A stretch of 64,000 bases of DNA from CAVROP01 sp050012175 (lineage in GTDB: Bacteria > Acidobacteriota > Terriglobia > UBA7540). The notes below the pieces were generated by a model. The model did not search any database and had not been told where the DNA came from. It saw only the letters and a program-made list of their open reading frames with translations. The stretch is taken from NCBI GenBank assembly GCA_050012175.1, contig JBEKHR010000005.1, positions 1 through 64,000 of the forward strand. The letters run 5' to 3'. Of this stretch, positions 48,845 through 57,086 are shown piece after piece; within the stretch, counting starts at the first letter, position 1, and the number at the start of each line of letters is the position of its first letter. The translations under genes were made by a program, and so were the position numbers.

Positions 48845-50106
48845 CGCTTCTTGAACCTCACTTCCACGGACTGTGCGTGCGCCTTCAGGCCTTCCGCGCG
48901 CGCCAGCGTCACAATCGACGGGCGAAGGCGCGCAAGGCCCTTGCGGGTGATTTGCTGAACCGAGATGCACTTCACAAAATCCGCCGCGCTCAAGCCGCCA
49001 CGCAAACGCGCCGCCCCACTGGTGGGCAGAATGTGATTGGTGCCGGAAGCATAATCCCCCGCTGCGACAGGACTGTAACCGCCCAGGAAAATCGAACCGG
49101 CAGACTGGATTCGACCGAGCAAACCCTCAGCATCCTCGAGCAGAGTGAGATGCTCGGGGGCCAGGCGGTTGACGAGCTCGGCAGCCTCCGCCAAACACCG
49201 AGTGAGGATAATGCATCCCTGCCCGGCCAGCGATTTCTGCGCGACCGGCAGGCGAAGCTGCGCGACGATTTGGGCAGCACAAGCTTGAACACGCAGAGCC
49301 AGTTTGCGCGAGGGCGTGATGAGAATGGCCACCGCGTCTGGATCGTGCTCAGCCTGAGCCACGAGGTCGGCCGCGATCCACTCGGGGTTACCCTCGGCGC
49401 CCACTACAACCAGCTCCGATGGACCGGCGACGAAATCAATTCCGCATTCGCCTGCAACCAGTTTCTTGGCAGCGGCCACGTAACGGTTTCCAGGACCAAC
49501 AATCTTCTCGACGCGCGGCACGCTCTCCGTCCCATAGGCAAATGCCGCGACAGCCTGGGCTCCCCCGAGCCTGTAAATTCCGGACACCCCCAGCATATGA
49601 GCGGCTACAAGAACCGCGGGGGCAGGCTTGGGCGAGGTGACCAGGACCTCCCGCACTCCCGCAACTTGTGCGGGGATGACGCTCATGAGGACAGTCGAGG
49701 GCAAAGGGTAACGCCCGCCCGGAACATAGCACACTACCCGCTCGAGAGGGCGAAGCACCTGGCTCACTTTCACACCCGGAAGGGCCTCAAACTGCCAGGC
49801 CCGCGGGAGTTGGCGGCGCGCCGTAGCGCGGATGTTTTTCGCCGCCACCACTAAGGCATTGAAGAGATTCTGCGGGAGGTTAGTGTAGGCGCATTCCACT
49901 TCATCGGGCGTAACCGTCATGCCCACTTTCCGCAGGTCGACACCGTCGAACTGCCGTGAATAGCGAACCAGCGCTCGGTCGCCTTGGCGGCGGACATTGG
50001 CGAGAATACGCCGGGCAACCGCCTCGGCACTGCTCAGGTTTGTAGCGTGAGCCCTCAGCAGACGGCTGACTGCTTCCTCATTGTCACTGCGAATGATGTC
50101 CAGCAT
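48841..50106 (-). CDS. hisD: Histidinol dehydrogenase
   Basis: 421 residues from ATG 50106; the frame upstream continues into MITE DNA and is not coding. It oxidises histidinol to histidine with two NAD. Signatures: VCYVPGGRYPLPSTVLMSVIPAQVAGV, YRLGGAQAVAAFAYGTESVPRVEKIVGPGNRYVAAAKK, GIDFVAGPSELVVV, and the zinc and catalytic region NRLAPEHLTLLEDAEGLLGRIQSAGSIFLGGYSPVAAGDYASGTNHILPTSG. The gap to hisG contains a 159-bp MITE, so the operon message carries a long hairpin just before this start. Confidence 0.96.
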   Translation of the reverse strand: MLDIIRSDNEEAVSRLLRAHATNLSSAEAVARRILANVRRQGDRALVRYSRQFDGVDLRKVGMTVTPDEVECAYTNLPQNLFNALVVAAKNIRATARRQLPRAWQFEALPGVKVSQVLRPLERVVCYVPGGRYPLPSTVLMSVIPAQVAGVREVLVTSPKPAPAVLVAAHMLGVSGIYRLGGAQAVAAFAYGTESVPRVEKIVGPGNRYVAAAKKLVAGECGIDFVAGPSELVVVGAEGNPEWIAADLVAQAEHDPDAVAILITPSRKLALRVQACAAQIVAQLRLPVAQKSLAGQGCIILTRCLAEAAELVNRLAPEHLTLLEDAEGLLGRIQSAGSIFLGGYSPVAAGDYASGTNHILPTSGAARLRGGLSAADFVKCISVQQITRKGLARLRPSIVTLARAEGLKAHAQSVEVRFKKR

Positions 50107-50146
50107 AGGGAATGACAACGCAGACGCCGAATGGAAAGCGCCGCAG

Positions 50147-50305
50147 GCGCTCTGGAGTGCGGTCCCGCCTTGCGGGACCGCTTTTCTCCTGCGAGCTTGC
50201 TCGCCCCTCACCTGTCCAAGTAGCGCGCTCCGGTGGGCGGCCAGCAAGCTGGTCCCGCCGTGCGGGAAAAGCGGTCCCGCAAGGCGGGACCGCACTCCAA
50301 AGCGC
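50147..50305. mobile_element. MITE family D, copy 2, in the his operon
   Basis: The ends are GCGCTCTGGAGTGCGGTCCCGC and its complement GCGGGACCGCACTCCAAAGCGC, with one mismatch. Inside are GCGAGCTTGCTCGC and repeated GGGACCGC stems. It starts 41 bases before hisD and ends one base before the hisG stop codon. Confidence 0.78.
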
Positions 50306-51178
50306 TTACAGTACGATCTTGTTCAATGGATACTCGACAATGCCTTGAGCATGGGCGGCTTTGAGGCGCGGAATGATCTCGCGCACCGTTTTCTCCTCGA
50401 TGACCGTGTTCACAGCCACCCACTCGGGATCACTGAGTTGTGAAATCGTCGGCCGTTTCAGCGCCGGCAGAACCGCCAGCACCTTTTCGAGGTCCGCTCG
50501 CAGAACGTTCAACATCAAGCCCACTTTACCAGCGGCTTCAATCGCGCCTTTGAGAAGCATAACGAGCGTTTCGATCTTCTGACGCTTCCAAGAATCATCC
50601 CAGGCAACGAGATTGGCGATGAACTTGGTGTTGGATTCCAACACCGTCTCCAGGATGCGCAGGCCGTTGGCCCGCAAAGAGGAACCGGTCTCAGTGACCT
50701 CCACGATGGCATCGGCCAGTACCGGAGGCTTGACCTCCGTGGCGCCCCAGGAGAATTCCACTTTGGCCTTGACCCCGTTTTCGGCAAGGTAACGCCTGGT
50801 CACGCCCACGAGTTCCGTGGCAATGACCTTCCCTTCCAGGTCCTTGACACTCTGGAAAGGGGATTTCTCCGGCGCCGCCAGCACCCAGCGGACTGTTCCG
50901 AAGGTCTGCTTGGCGTAAATCAGGTCCGCGATTTCCACCACCTTGGCTTCGTTCTCGAGAATCCAATCCCTGCCAGTGAGCCCGGCGTCCAGAATTCCAT
51001 CCTCCACGTAGCGCGCCATTTCCTGAGCGCGGATCAGCATGCACTCAATCTCATCATCGTCAATGGCGGGAAAGTAGGACCGCGGATTGACGGTGATTTC
51101 GTAGCCCGCGCGACGGAAGAGTTGGAGGGAGGCTTCTTGCAGGCTTCCCTTGGGAAGACCCAATTTCAACTGGTTCAT
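50306..51178 (-). CDS. hisG: ATP phosphoribosyltransferase (long form)
   Basis: 290 residues, the long form with a C-terminal regulatory (HisG_C) domain. It catalyses the first committed step, condensing ATP with PRPP, and is normally inhibited by histidine. Motifs: KLGLPKGSLQEASLQLFRRAGYEI, AQEMARYVEDGILDAGLTGRDWI, and VIATELVGVTRRYLAENGVKAKVEFSWGATEVKPPVLADAIVEVTETGSSLRANGL, the PRPP-binding section. The C-terminal domain (VLAVLPALKRPTISQLSDPEWVAVNTVIEEKTV) follows. It overlaps hisI by four bases. Confidence 0.96.
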   Translation of the reverse strand: MNQLKLGLPKGSLQEASLQLFRRAGYEITVNPRSYFPAIDDDEIECMLIRAQEMARYVEDGILDAGLTGRDWILENEAKVVEIADLIYAKQTFGTVRWVLAAPEKSPFQSVKDLEGKVIATELVGVTRRYLAENGVKAKVEFSWGATEVKPPVLADAIVEVTETGSSLRANGLRILETVLESNTKFIANLVAWDDSWKRQKIETLVMLLKGAIEAAGKVGLMLNVLRADLEKVLAVLPALKRPTISQLSDPEWVAVNTVIEEKTVREIIPRLKAAHAQGIVEYPLNKIVL

Positions 51179-51564
51179 GTTTGGCTCACCTGGTTTTCGT
51201 CGCCATACACTTCGGTCGGATCAAACTCCCGTTGCAGAAAGACTTCCTCGCCGGAGGCGGTCAGTTTGCGGAAGAAACAAGACTTGTAACCCATGTGGCA
51301 ACATCCCGGACCCTTGAGGTCCGCCTGGACAAGCAAAGCGTCGTGGTCGCAGTCCACCCGGATTTCACGAACCCGTAAGTGGTAACCGGATGTTTCGCCC
51401 TTGGTCCAGAGCTTCTGCCGCCTGCGGCTGAAAAAGGTCACGTAACCGGACTTCAGGGTTTTCTCAAAAGCTTCCGTGTTCATGTAGCCCAGCATCAGGA
51501 CCTTGCCACTATGCCTGTCCTGAATAATCGCCGGAATCAACCCGTCTTGAAAATTCAGATCCAT
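51175..51564 (-). CDS. hisI: Phosphoribosyl-AMP cyclohydrolase
   Basis: 129 residues. HisI hydrolyses PR-AMP. Zinc and catalytic motifs are QDRHSGKVLMLGYMNTEAFEKTLKSGYVTFFSRRRQKLWTKGETSG, VREIRVDCDHDALLVQADLKGPGCCHMGYKSCF. It lacks a fused HisE domain, so phosphoribosyl-ATP pyrophosphatase must be encoded elsewhere. It is the first structural gene of the operon, 23 bases downstream of the terminator T tract of the proposed attenuator. ATG 51564 has only a weak G-rich ribosome-binding sequence. Confidence 0.95.
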   Translation of the reverse strand: MDLNFQDGLIPAIIQDRHSGKVLMLGYMNTEAFEKTLKSGYVTFFSRRRQKLWTKGETSGYHLRVREIRVDCDHDALLVQADLKGPGCCHMGYKSCFFRKLTASGEEVFLQREFDPTEVYGDENQVSQT

Positions 51565-51586
51565 TAATCAGCGCCCCCCGTCAGTC

Positions 51587-51625
51587 AAAAATAAAAGGCC
51601 CGCTAAGCTTCCTAGCCAGCGGGCC
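51587..51625 (-). terminator. Attenuator terminator ahead of hisI
   Basis: On the - strand, GGCCCGCT (51625-51618) and AGCGGGCC (51604-51597) form a perfect 8-bp stem around a 13-base loop, followed by TTTTATTTTT (51596-51587). It lies between the his promoter and hisI, so it can stop transcription before the operon. The competing pairing is with GTCAGTGGGC at 51669-51660. Confidence 0.88.
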
Positions 51626-51649
51626 ATCTTTTCACCAGTTCTTTATAAC

Positions 51650-51721
51650 TTATAGATTCGCCCACTGACACTTCACCTTGAAAGCCGAATGAGGATGAGG
51701 GTGTGCCAATGTGCGCAACAT
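51650..51721 (-). CDS. Proposed his leader peptide with His codons 7, 9, 11
   Basis: A 23-codon frame from ATG 51721 to TAA, encoding MLRTLAHPHPHSAFKVKCQW with ANL following. His codons sit at positions 7, 9 and 11 (CAC CCT CAT CCT CAT). It is too short for ordinary gene finders and its role would be regulatory. The -10 element is only about eight bases upstream, so the message may begin at or next to the ATG and be leaderless. Codons 18-21 contain the segment that pairs with the first arm of the terminator. If the ribosome stalls at the His codons this segment stays free, and if it proceeds to the stop, it is covered. Confidence 0.7.
   Translation of the reverse strand: MLRTLAHPHPHSAFKVKCQWANL
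51660..51669 (-). promoter_or_regulatory. Antiterminator segment
   Basis: GTCAGTGGGC on the - strand can pair with GCCCGCTGGC (51624-51615) over 10 bp with two G-U pairs. The partner includes the entire first arm of the terminator, so the two structures are mutually exclusive. Confidence 0.65.
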
Positions 51722-51729
51722 GAAGACTC

Positions 51730-51758
51730 AGGTTACATCCGGCCATGAAATCTGTCAA
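51730..51758 (-). promoter_or_regulatory. his operon promoter
   Basis: TTGACA (51758-51753), 17 bases, TAACCT (51735-51730), followed by GAGTCTTC and the ATG of the leader peptide at 51721. Located 72 bases past the eno stop. Confidence 0.65.
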
Positions 51759-51856
51759 TGTGAATTCAGTGCTTGCAATGTGAAGACCACGGCCGGGCAC
51801 TTTGCCGCGAGGGTGCCCACTTGGCGGCTATAAGAGCCGTAGGCTTTCCGCTCCAT
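51759..51856. other. Gap between eno and the his promoter
   Basis: It contains CGGCTCTTATAGCCG near 51825-51839 (a small hairpin without T tract) and TTCACATTG words repeated twice. No gene. The hairpin might be the 3' end of the eno transcript. Confidence 0.4.
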
Positions 51857-53143
51857 CTATCCGGCGCACTTCACTGCCGCGCGGCCCAGGAATTCCGCCG
51901 CATCGCCCAGTTCTTCTTCGATGCGGAGCAACTGGTTGTACTTGGCAATGCGGTCGCTACGGCTGGCGGACCCGGTCTTGATCTGGCCCGTGCCGAGGCC
52001 AACCACGAAATCAGCAATGAAAGCGTCCTCAGTTTCACCCGAGCGGTGCGAGACCACCGAAGTATAGCCGTGGCGCCGGGCCAGCTCAATCGCCCGCATG
52101 GTTTCTGTAACCGTGCCGATCTGGTTCAACTTGATCAGGATGGAATTCGCCGCTCCCAGTTCGATGCCGCGCTGCAGCCGCTCAGAGTTGGTGACGAAGA
52201 TGTCGTCGCCCACAATTTGCACCTTATCACCGAGGGCCTGGGTCAGTGCTACCCAGCCTTCCCAGTCATCCTGGGCCAGGCCGTCCTCGATGCTGATGAT
52301 CGGATACTGTCGCACCCAGTCGGCATACAGCTTGATCATTTCATCGGAGGATTTCTTCGACTTGTCGGATTTGAAGAAGACGTACTTGCCGTCCTGGAAC
52401 ATCTCGCTCGAGGCAGGGTCGAGCGCCAGGCAGATGTCCTGGCCGGCCGAATAACCTGCCTGTCCGATGGCCTCCAGCAGGACTTCCACGGCCTCCACAT
52501 TTGACTTCAGGCTGGGTGCGAAGCCGCCTTCGTCGCCCACGGAGGTGTTGTAGCCGCGTTCTTTCAAGACCTTTTTCAACGTATGGAAGGTCTCAGCGCC
52601 CATGCGCAACGCCTGCGCGAAGCTCTCGGCGCCCACGGGCATGATCATGAATTCCTGGAAATCGACGGTGTTATCCGCGTGCACCCCGCCGTTCAGCACA
52701 TTCATCATCGGCACCGGAAGAATGCGGGCCTGGAGTCCGCCGAGATAACGATAGAGCGGCATACGTGCTGATTGAGCCGCTGCGCGGCACACGGCCATCG
52801 ATACAGCGAGAATAGCGTTCGCACCCAGCTCTCCCTTATTCGGCGTGCCATCAAGGCGGATCATGCGCCCATCAATTCCCACCTGATCGCTGGCCTCATG
52901 TCCTCCCAGCTCCCGCGCCAGTAGCGTATTGACATTCTCGACGGCCCGCAACACGCCTTTGCCCTGATAACGCCGCTTGTCGCCGTCGCGTAATTCCACA
53001 GCCTCGTGCTCGCCGGTCGATGCCCCCGAAGGCACTGCCGCTCGCCCAAATGAACCGTCCCGAAGATAGACTTCCGCCTCCACGGTTGGATTGCCACGCG
53101 AATCGAGTATTTCTCTTCCCTGAATCAGATCGATGTTCGCCAT
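51857..53143 (-). CDS. eno: Enolase
   Basis: 428 residues from ATG 53143, behind GAGGAC; the longer frame to 53206 is spurious. It interconverts 2-phosphoglycerate and phosphoenolpyruvate. Landmarks: GREILDSRGNPTVEAEV, GRAAVPSGASTGEHEAVELRDGD, VDFQEFMIMPVGAESFAQAL, VGDEGGFAPSLKSN, SIEDGLAQDDWEGW, GAANSILIKLNQIGTVTETMRAIELA and VSHRSGETEDAFIADFVVGLGTGQIKTGSASRSDRIAKYNQLLRIEEELG. It lies between glgC and the his operon, all leftward. Confidence 0.97.
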   Translation of the reverse strand: MANIDLIQGREILDSRGNPTVEAEVYLRDGSFGRAAVPSGASTGEHEAVELRDGDKRRYQGKGVLRAVENVNTLLARELGGHEASDQVGIDGRMIRLDGTPNKGELGANAILAVSMAVCRAAAQSARMPLYRYLGGLQARILPVPMMNVLNGGVHADNTVDFQEFMIMPVGAESFAQALRMGAETFHTLKKVLKERGYNTSVGDEGGFAPSLKSNVEAVEVLLEAIGQAGYSAGQDICLALDPASSEMFQDGKYVFFKSDKSKKSSDEMIKLYADWVRQYPIISIEDGLAQDDWEGWVALTQALGDKVQIVGDDIFVTNSERLQRGIELGAANSILIKLNQIGTVTETMRAIELARRHGYTSVVSHRSGETEDAFIADFVVGLGTGQIKTGSASRSDRIAKYNQLLRIEEELGDAAEFLGRAAVKCAG

Positions 53144-53195
53144 AAGATTAGTCCTCAGAAAGAATTTGAAACGTGCGATTGTAACATGCTTCTGC

Positions 53196-54446
53196 TCACT
53201 CCCCACTGCTTACTGCCCGCCTACGGTCTTCGAACATCCGCTCTTCAGGAACGACCACTACAATACCGCTCTCGCTGACGTGATATTTCTTCCGGTCTTC
53301 CTCGAGGTCGAATCCAATTTCCGTGCGCTCCGGAAGATGCACGGCCCGGTCGATGATGGCGCGGCGGATGCGCGAGTAGCGACCGATGGTGACGTGAGAG
53401 AAAAGGATGGAGTTATCCACTTCGGTGTAACTGTTGACGCGGACGTCATGGGAAAGAATCGAGTTCGTAACCCGGCCCCCGGAGATGATGCAACCCATCG
53501 AGACCATCGAGTCGATGGCGATCCCCATGCGGTGGCCCTCCTGCGCGAACACGAACTTGGCCGGCGGGTACTGTTGCTGGTAAGTACGGATGGGCCAGTC
53601 GAAGTCGTACAGGTTGAAGACCGGCGAAACCGAAACCAGGTCCATGTTGGCTTCGTAATAGGCCTCGATGGTCCCGATATCCCGCCAGTACTTCGCTTCC
53701 TTCTTGTTTTCGTCGTGGAAGTCGTACGAATAAACCCTCTTCTTTTCGATAAGCTTTGGAATCACGTCCTTCCCGAAGTCGTGGCTCGAGTCGGGATCAC
53801 CGGCGTCCGAGACGAGGGCCTCGATCAGAAGGTCGCGATTAAAGCAATAAATGCCCATCGAGACGTTGGACTTCTCAGGGTTTCTAGGCGAGGGCTTGGG
53901 GTCAGCGGGTTTCTCCTCCCAGCCGACGATACGGTTGTTCTTATCGACTTCCACCACCCCGAACTGGGAGGCCGTAGCGCGATCAGATTCGATGGTGCCA
54001 ATGGTGACGTCCGCCCCGGCCTCGACGTGCTGCTGGAGCATCAACTGGTAATTCATCTTGTAAACGTGGTCGCCGTAAAGAATCAGAACATACTTGCAGG
54101 GCTCGCTCCCGAGCGAGTAGAGGTTCTGGTAGGTGGCGTCGGCAGTTCCCTGGTACCAATGTTCTCCCACCCGCCTCATGGGGGGCAGAACCTGTAAGAA
54201 CTGACCCAGTTCATCCGAGAAGATACTCCAACCCTCGCGCAAGTGCCGATTAAGGGAGAGGGCCTTGTACTGGGTAACCACGAAAATCCTGCGAAGATCG
54301 GAGTTGACGCAGTTCGAGAGGGTAATGTCCACAATCCGATACATCCCGCCAAATGGTACGGCGGGCTTGGCGCGATCCCGGGTCAGCGGGTAAAGGCGCT
54401 CCCCCGCTCCACCCGCAAGAAGGCACACCAGTGTGTCTGAAACCAC
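53196..54446 (-). CDS. glgC: Glucose-1-phosphate adenylyltransferase
   Basis: 416 residues starting at GTG 54446, with GGAGGG upstream. It makes ADP-glucose for glycogen synthesis. Nucleotidyltransferase motif LLAGGAGERLYPLTRDRAKPAVPFGGMYRIVDITLSNCVNS, YQGTADATYQNL, ILYGDHVYKM, VGWEEKPADP, MGIYCFNRDLL and the left-handed beta helix C-terminus (GGRVTNSILSHDVRVNSYTEVDNSILFSHVTIGRYSRIRRAIIDRAVHLPERTEIG). Allosteric control by sugar phosphates is known for the family. It stands upstream of eno, separated by 50 bases with word repeats. Confidence 0.96.
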   Translation of the reverse strand: MVSDTLVCLLAGGAGERLYPLTRDRAKPAVPFGGMYRIVDITLSNCVNSDLRRIFVVTQYKALSLNRHLREGWSIFSDELGQFLQVLPPMRRVGEHWYQGTADATYQNLYSLGSEPCKYVLILYGDHVYKMNYQLMLQQHVEAGADVTIGTIESDRATASQFGVVEVDKNNRIVGWEEKPADPKPSPRNPEKSNVSMGIYCFNRDLLIEALVSDAGDPDSSHDFGKDVIPKLIEKKRVYSYDFHDENKKEAKYWRDIGTIEAYYEANMDLVSVSPVFNLYDFDWPIRTYQQQYPPAKFVFAQEGHRMGIAIDSMVSMGCIISGGRVTNSILSHDVRVNSYTEVDNSILFSHVTIGRYSRIRRAIIDRAVHLPERTEIGFDLEEDRKKYHVSESGIVVVVPEERMFEDRRRAVSSGE

Positions 54447-54848
54447 GAGTTGCTATCCCTCCCTTCTAAGTGTCGCTGCCTGCAAGCGCCGGCGGGATTT
54501 TTCAACCTCCCCGCCCAACTTCTCCTCGGAGTGCCATTATACCAAACAAACGACCCATGGCTTCATGCCTGTCAGTAGTCCTGCCAAAGAACGGGGCTAG
54601 GGATTGGGGGCTGGGGGCTGGGGCAATTCTGAATGTTGAATTCCAATTCAGAATTCCTTCCTCCCCGCCCATTGAAAAGCCGCAGGTCCAGAAGGCGGAC
54701 CTGTGCTACAGTTGCTGCCAGTTGGTGCGCCGGGCAATGTTCAGCAGCGTAGTGGAGGGGAGTCTAACCTTGAAGAGGACTGGAACCTTTAGCCGGTTGG
54801 ATACGTAAATTCAAGCGGAGAAGCGCCTGCCGGTTTTTAGGAGGAAAC
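54447..54848. other. Intergenic stretch with G-rich and A-rich word repeats
   Basis: Runs of GGGGCTAGGGATTGGGGGCTGGGGGCTGGGGC (54593-54624) lead into TTGAATTCCAATTCAGAATTCC. Further on is AAAAGCCGCAGGTCCAGAAGGCGGACCTGTGCTAC, with the GCAGGTCC...GGACCTG stem of the other word family. No gene is seen. The promoter of the gene at 54849 must lie within 54700-54830. Confidence 0.6.
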
Positions 54849-55661
54849 ATGCCGAGGAATATCGTGGGAGGTTTTGTTTTGTTGCTGGCGATATTTGCCA
54901 TTCCCGTCCGGGCGGAGGAGTGGTCTAAGACGTTCGAGTTGAACGGCAAGGCGGACCTGCGCGTCGAGACGAACGACGCCAGCGTGCAGGTGGAGGCCTG
55001 GGAGGGAAAAGAAATCCAGGCGCGTGTCGTTTCGGAGGGCGTGCGGATCGGACTGTGGGGCAGTTCGGACACTCACGAAGTGCGCGTGCGGGACTTTCAA
55101 TCAGGAAATCGCGTCGAATTGGAGGTCCGTATCCCGAGCACGAATTGGGTGATTGGCGTCAATACCCGGTCCGCAAGAATCGAGTTGAAAGTTCCTCGGG
55201 AGGCCAGCCTGGATATCCATTCCGGCGACGGCGATTTATCGGTCCGCGGCCTCAAGGGTGAAATCAATCTTTGCACTCAAGATGGCAAAATCGAGGCGGA
55301 TTCACTCGAGGGGGCGTTGCATGCCACCACCGGCGACGGCAACATGCGCGTCCAGGGGCGCTTCGATTCCCTGAACCTGAGGACGGGCGACGGAAGGATT
55401 TACGCCCAGATCAGTCAAGGTTCACAGATGGTCTCAGGCTGGAGCGTGCGCAGCGGCGACGGCAACGTGGAACTAAGCCTCCCCGAGGGCTTTTCCGCGG
55501 ACCTCGACGTCCACACCGGCGATGGCCGGATAACCTCCGATCTGCCCATCACGGTCTCGGGCTCCCTGGACCACTCGTCACTGCGCGGCAAGCTGAATGG
55601 GGGCGGCCCAACCCTTAGCGTCCACACCGGCGACGGCTCAGTCCACCTGAAGCGCCTGTAG
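54849..55661 (+). CDS. Secreted DUF4097-like beta-repeat protein
   Basis: 270 residues; TAGGAGGAAAC precedes ATG 54849. A signal peptide (GGFVLLLAIFAIPVRAEE) leads to a long beta-repeat region with a regular G-D-G turn: HSGDGDLSVRGL, TGDGNMRVQG, TGDGRIYAQIS, SGDGNVELSLPEG, TGDGRITSDLP and TGDGSVHLKRL at the C-terminus. This is the pattern of the DUF4097 family (bacterial beta-solenoid, predicted extracytoplasmic adhesin-like or stress-related domain). The tandem units are roughly 18-25 residues. Function is unknown. It is upstream of a divergent KdpD half on the other strand; no operon partner. Confidence 0.8.
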   Translation: MPRNIVGGFVLLLAIFAIPVRAEEWSKTFELNGKADLRVETNDASVQVEAWEGKEIQARVVSEGVRIGLWGSSDTHEVRVRDFQSGNRVELEVRIPSTNWVIGVNTRSARIELKVPREASLDIHSGDGDLSVRGLKGEINLCTQDGKIEADSLEGALHATTGDGNMRVQGRFDSLNLRTGDGRIYAQISQGSQMVSGWSVRSGDGNVELSLPEGFSADLDVHTGDGRITSDLPITVSGSLDHSSLRGKLNGGGPTLSVHTGDGSVHLKRL

Positions 55662-55807
55662 CAGCGGAGTTACCTCGCCCCAGCGGCGTGACCTGCCCGG
55701 GAGTTTGGGGAACTCGCCGCCACACAAGAAACCTGAGTTGAATTTGGGATTAGGCCCCGTTCGTCTCGGTGATGGTTGGCTAGGAAACGTTCAACGCCTG
55801 CGGCACT

Positions 55808-56941
55808 TTACGTCTCCGAGTCGCCTTCCTGGGTGACGATGTGGACGTCCACGGCGGGGGCGTGGCGAAGGAAGCTGTTAAGCGCTGAAAGGTAGAAGTA
55901 CTTACGCCAGCCGCGAGCGGCGGAATGTCCAAAAACTACCTGGGTAATCCTCCTTTCCTTTACAAACTTCGCCACCGCTTCACCCACGCTATTTCCACGC
56001 AAGCGCTCGACCTTGGCTTCCAGTTCTTCAGCGAAGCGAATATTGGCCGCCAGGGAGCGCAGTTCTCCCTCGCTCGCGTCCGCGGACGTTTCAACGTAAA
56101 CCACGTAGAGTTCCGCGCCGACGGCGCGAGCCAGGCGCGCCCCGCGGGCGATGAGGTATTGTGAGCTGGGATGCGAGCTGATGGAGACAGCGATGCGCTC
56201 TCGCACTCCCCAGTTCCGGCTGATCTGTTTTGTGGTGAGGTAGGAGCCAAGCTCATTGTCCACCGTGTCCGCCACCTGGCGGAGCGCCAGCTCACGCAGG
56301 GCGATCAAGTTCCCAGGCCTGAAAAAGTTGCCCAGGGCCCTCTCGATCGTTTCAAGCGGGTAGATGTCGCCCCGCCGCATGCGGTTCTGTAGCGCCTCGG
56401 GCGTCAGGTCAACCATCACCACTTCGCCCGCACGCTTCAGCACCCAATCCGGTATGGTTTCGCGGACGGGAACTCCGGTGATGGATTGAACCAGCGGCGC
56501 CAGGCTGTCCATGTGCTGAATGTTCATAGTGGAGAGCACATCAATATTTGCCGCCAGGAGTTCCATCACGTCTTCGTAACGCTTCCGGTGCTTACTCCCC
56601 TCGATGTTGGTGTGGGCCAGCTCATCGACGAGCGCGACTCCAGGCCGCCGGGCAAGAATCGCATCCACGTCCATTTCCTCGAACATGATTCCTTTGTAAT
56701 CGAGCTTGCGCTTGGGAATTTGCTCGAGCCCGGCAGCCAATTCCTCGATGGGCTTGCGGGCGTGTGTTTCCACAATTCCGACAACAACGTCCTGCATGCG
56801 ACTGCGGCGCCTGTTCGCCTCGCTGAGCATGGTGTAAGTCTTCCCGACACCCGGCGCGTAGCCGAGAAACACTTTAAGCACGCCCTCCTTTTTTTCGGGA
56901 GGCGCAGCCTTTTCAAGCCACTGTTCGGGACTTCTGATCAT
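55808..56941 (-). CDS. KdpD sensor/USP half without kinase domain
   Basis: 377 residues, the N-terminal part of KdpD (KdpD domain plus universal-stress-like domain). Walker A FLGYAPGVGKTYTML near residue 27, then VVGIVETHARKPIEELAAGLEQIPKRKLDYKG, MDVDAILARRPGVALVDELAHTNIEGSKHRKRYEDVMELL, LDVLSTMNIQHMDSLAPLV, and the USP domain (RIAVSISSHPSSQYLIARGARLARAVGAELYVVYV...VVFGHSAARGWRKYF). It ends before the transmembrane kinase half. The kinase half is a separate divergent gene on the + strand starting near 57087, with a MITE between them. In classical KdpD both are one protein; a split version is odd. Confidence 0.87.
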   Translation of the reverse strand: MIRSPEQWLEKAAPPEKKEGVLKVFLGYAPGVGKTYTMLSEANRRRSRMQDVVVGIVETHARKPIEELAAGLEQIPKRKLDYKGIMFEEMDVDAILARRPGVALVDELAHTNIEGSKHRKRYEDVMELLAANIDVLSTMNIQHMDSLAPLVQSITGVPVRETIPDWVLKRAGEVVMVDLTPEALQNRMRRGDIYPLETIERALGNFFRPGNLIALRELALRQVADTVDNELGSYLTTKQISRNWGVRERIAVSISSHPSSQYLIARGARLARAVGAELYVVYVETSADASEGELRSLAANIRFAEELEAKVERLRGNSVGEAVAKFVKERRITQVVFGHSAARGWRKYFYLSALNSFLRHAPAVDVHIVTQEGDSET

Positions 56942-56958
56942 TTACCCATCCGCCGGCC

Positions 56959-57086
56959 CGCTCTGGAGTGCGGCAGCTTGCTGCCGCTTTTCTCCAGCGA
57001 GCTTGCTCGCGCTTCACCGCGCTCCTGCGCAAAGCCAGCAAGCTGGCCTGAACGAGAGCGGCAGCAAGCTGCCGCACTCCAGAGCG
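56959..57086. mobile_element. MITE family D, copy 3, at the divergent kdpD split
   Basis: The ends CGCTCTGGAGTGCGGCAGC and GCTGCCGCACTCCAGAGCG are perfectly complementary (19 bases). Inner AGCAAGCTGCC and GCGAGCTTGCTCGC stems. It begins 17 bases past the start of the kdpD sensor half and ends immediately before ATG 57087 of the kinase half. Confidence 0.82.

Noticed and set aside
48877..49854. 325-codon rightward frame over hisD
   Set aside because: Antisense to hisD, whose active-site residues are clear on the other strand.
51597..51625. The hairpin before hisI as the terminator of eno
   Set aside because: It lies 230 bases past the eno stop and downstream of a new promoter and a His-codon frame; the mutually exclusive second pairing fits attenuation better. 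It could still help to end eno transcripts.
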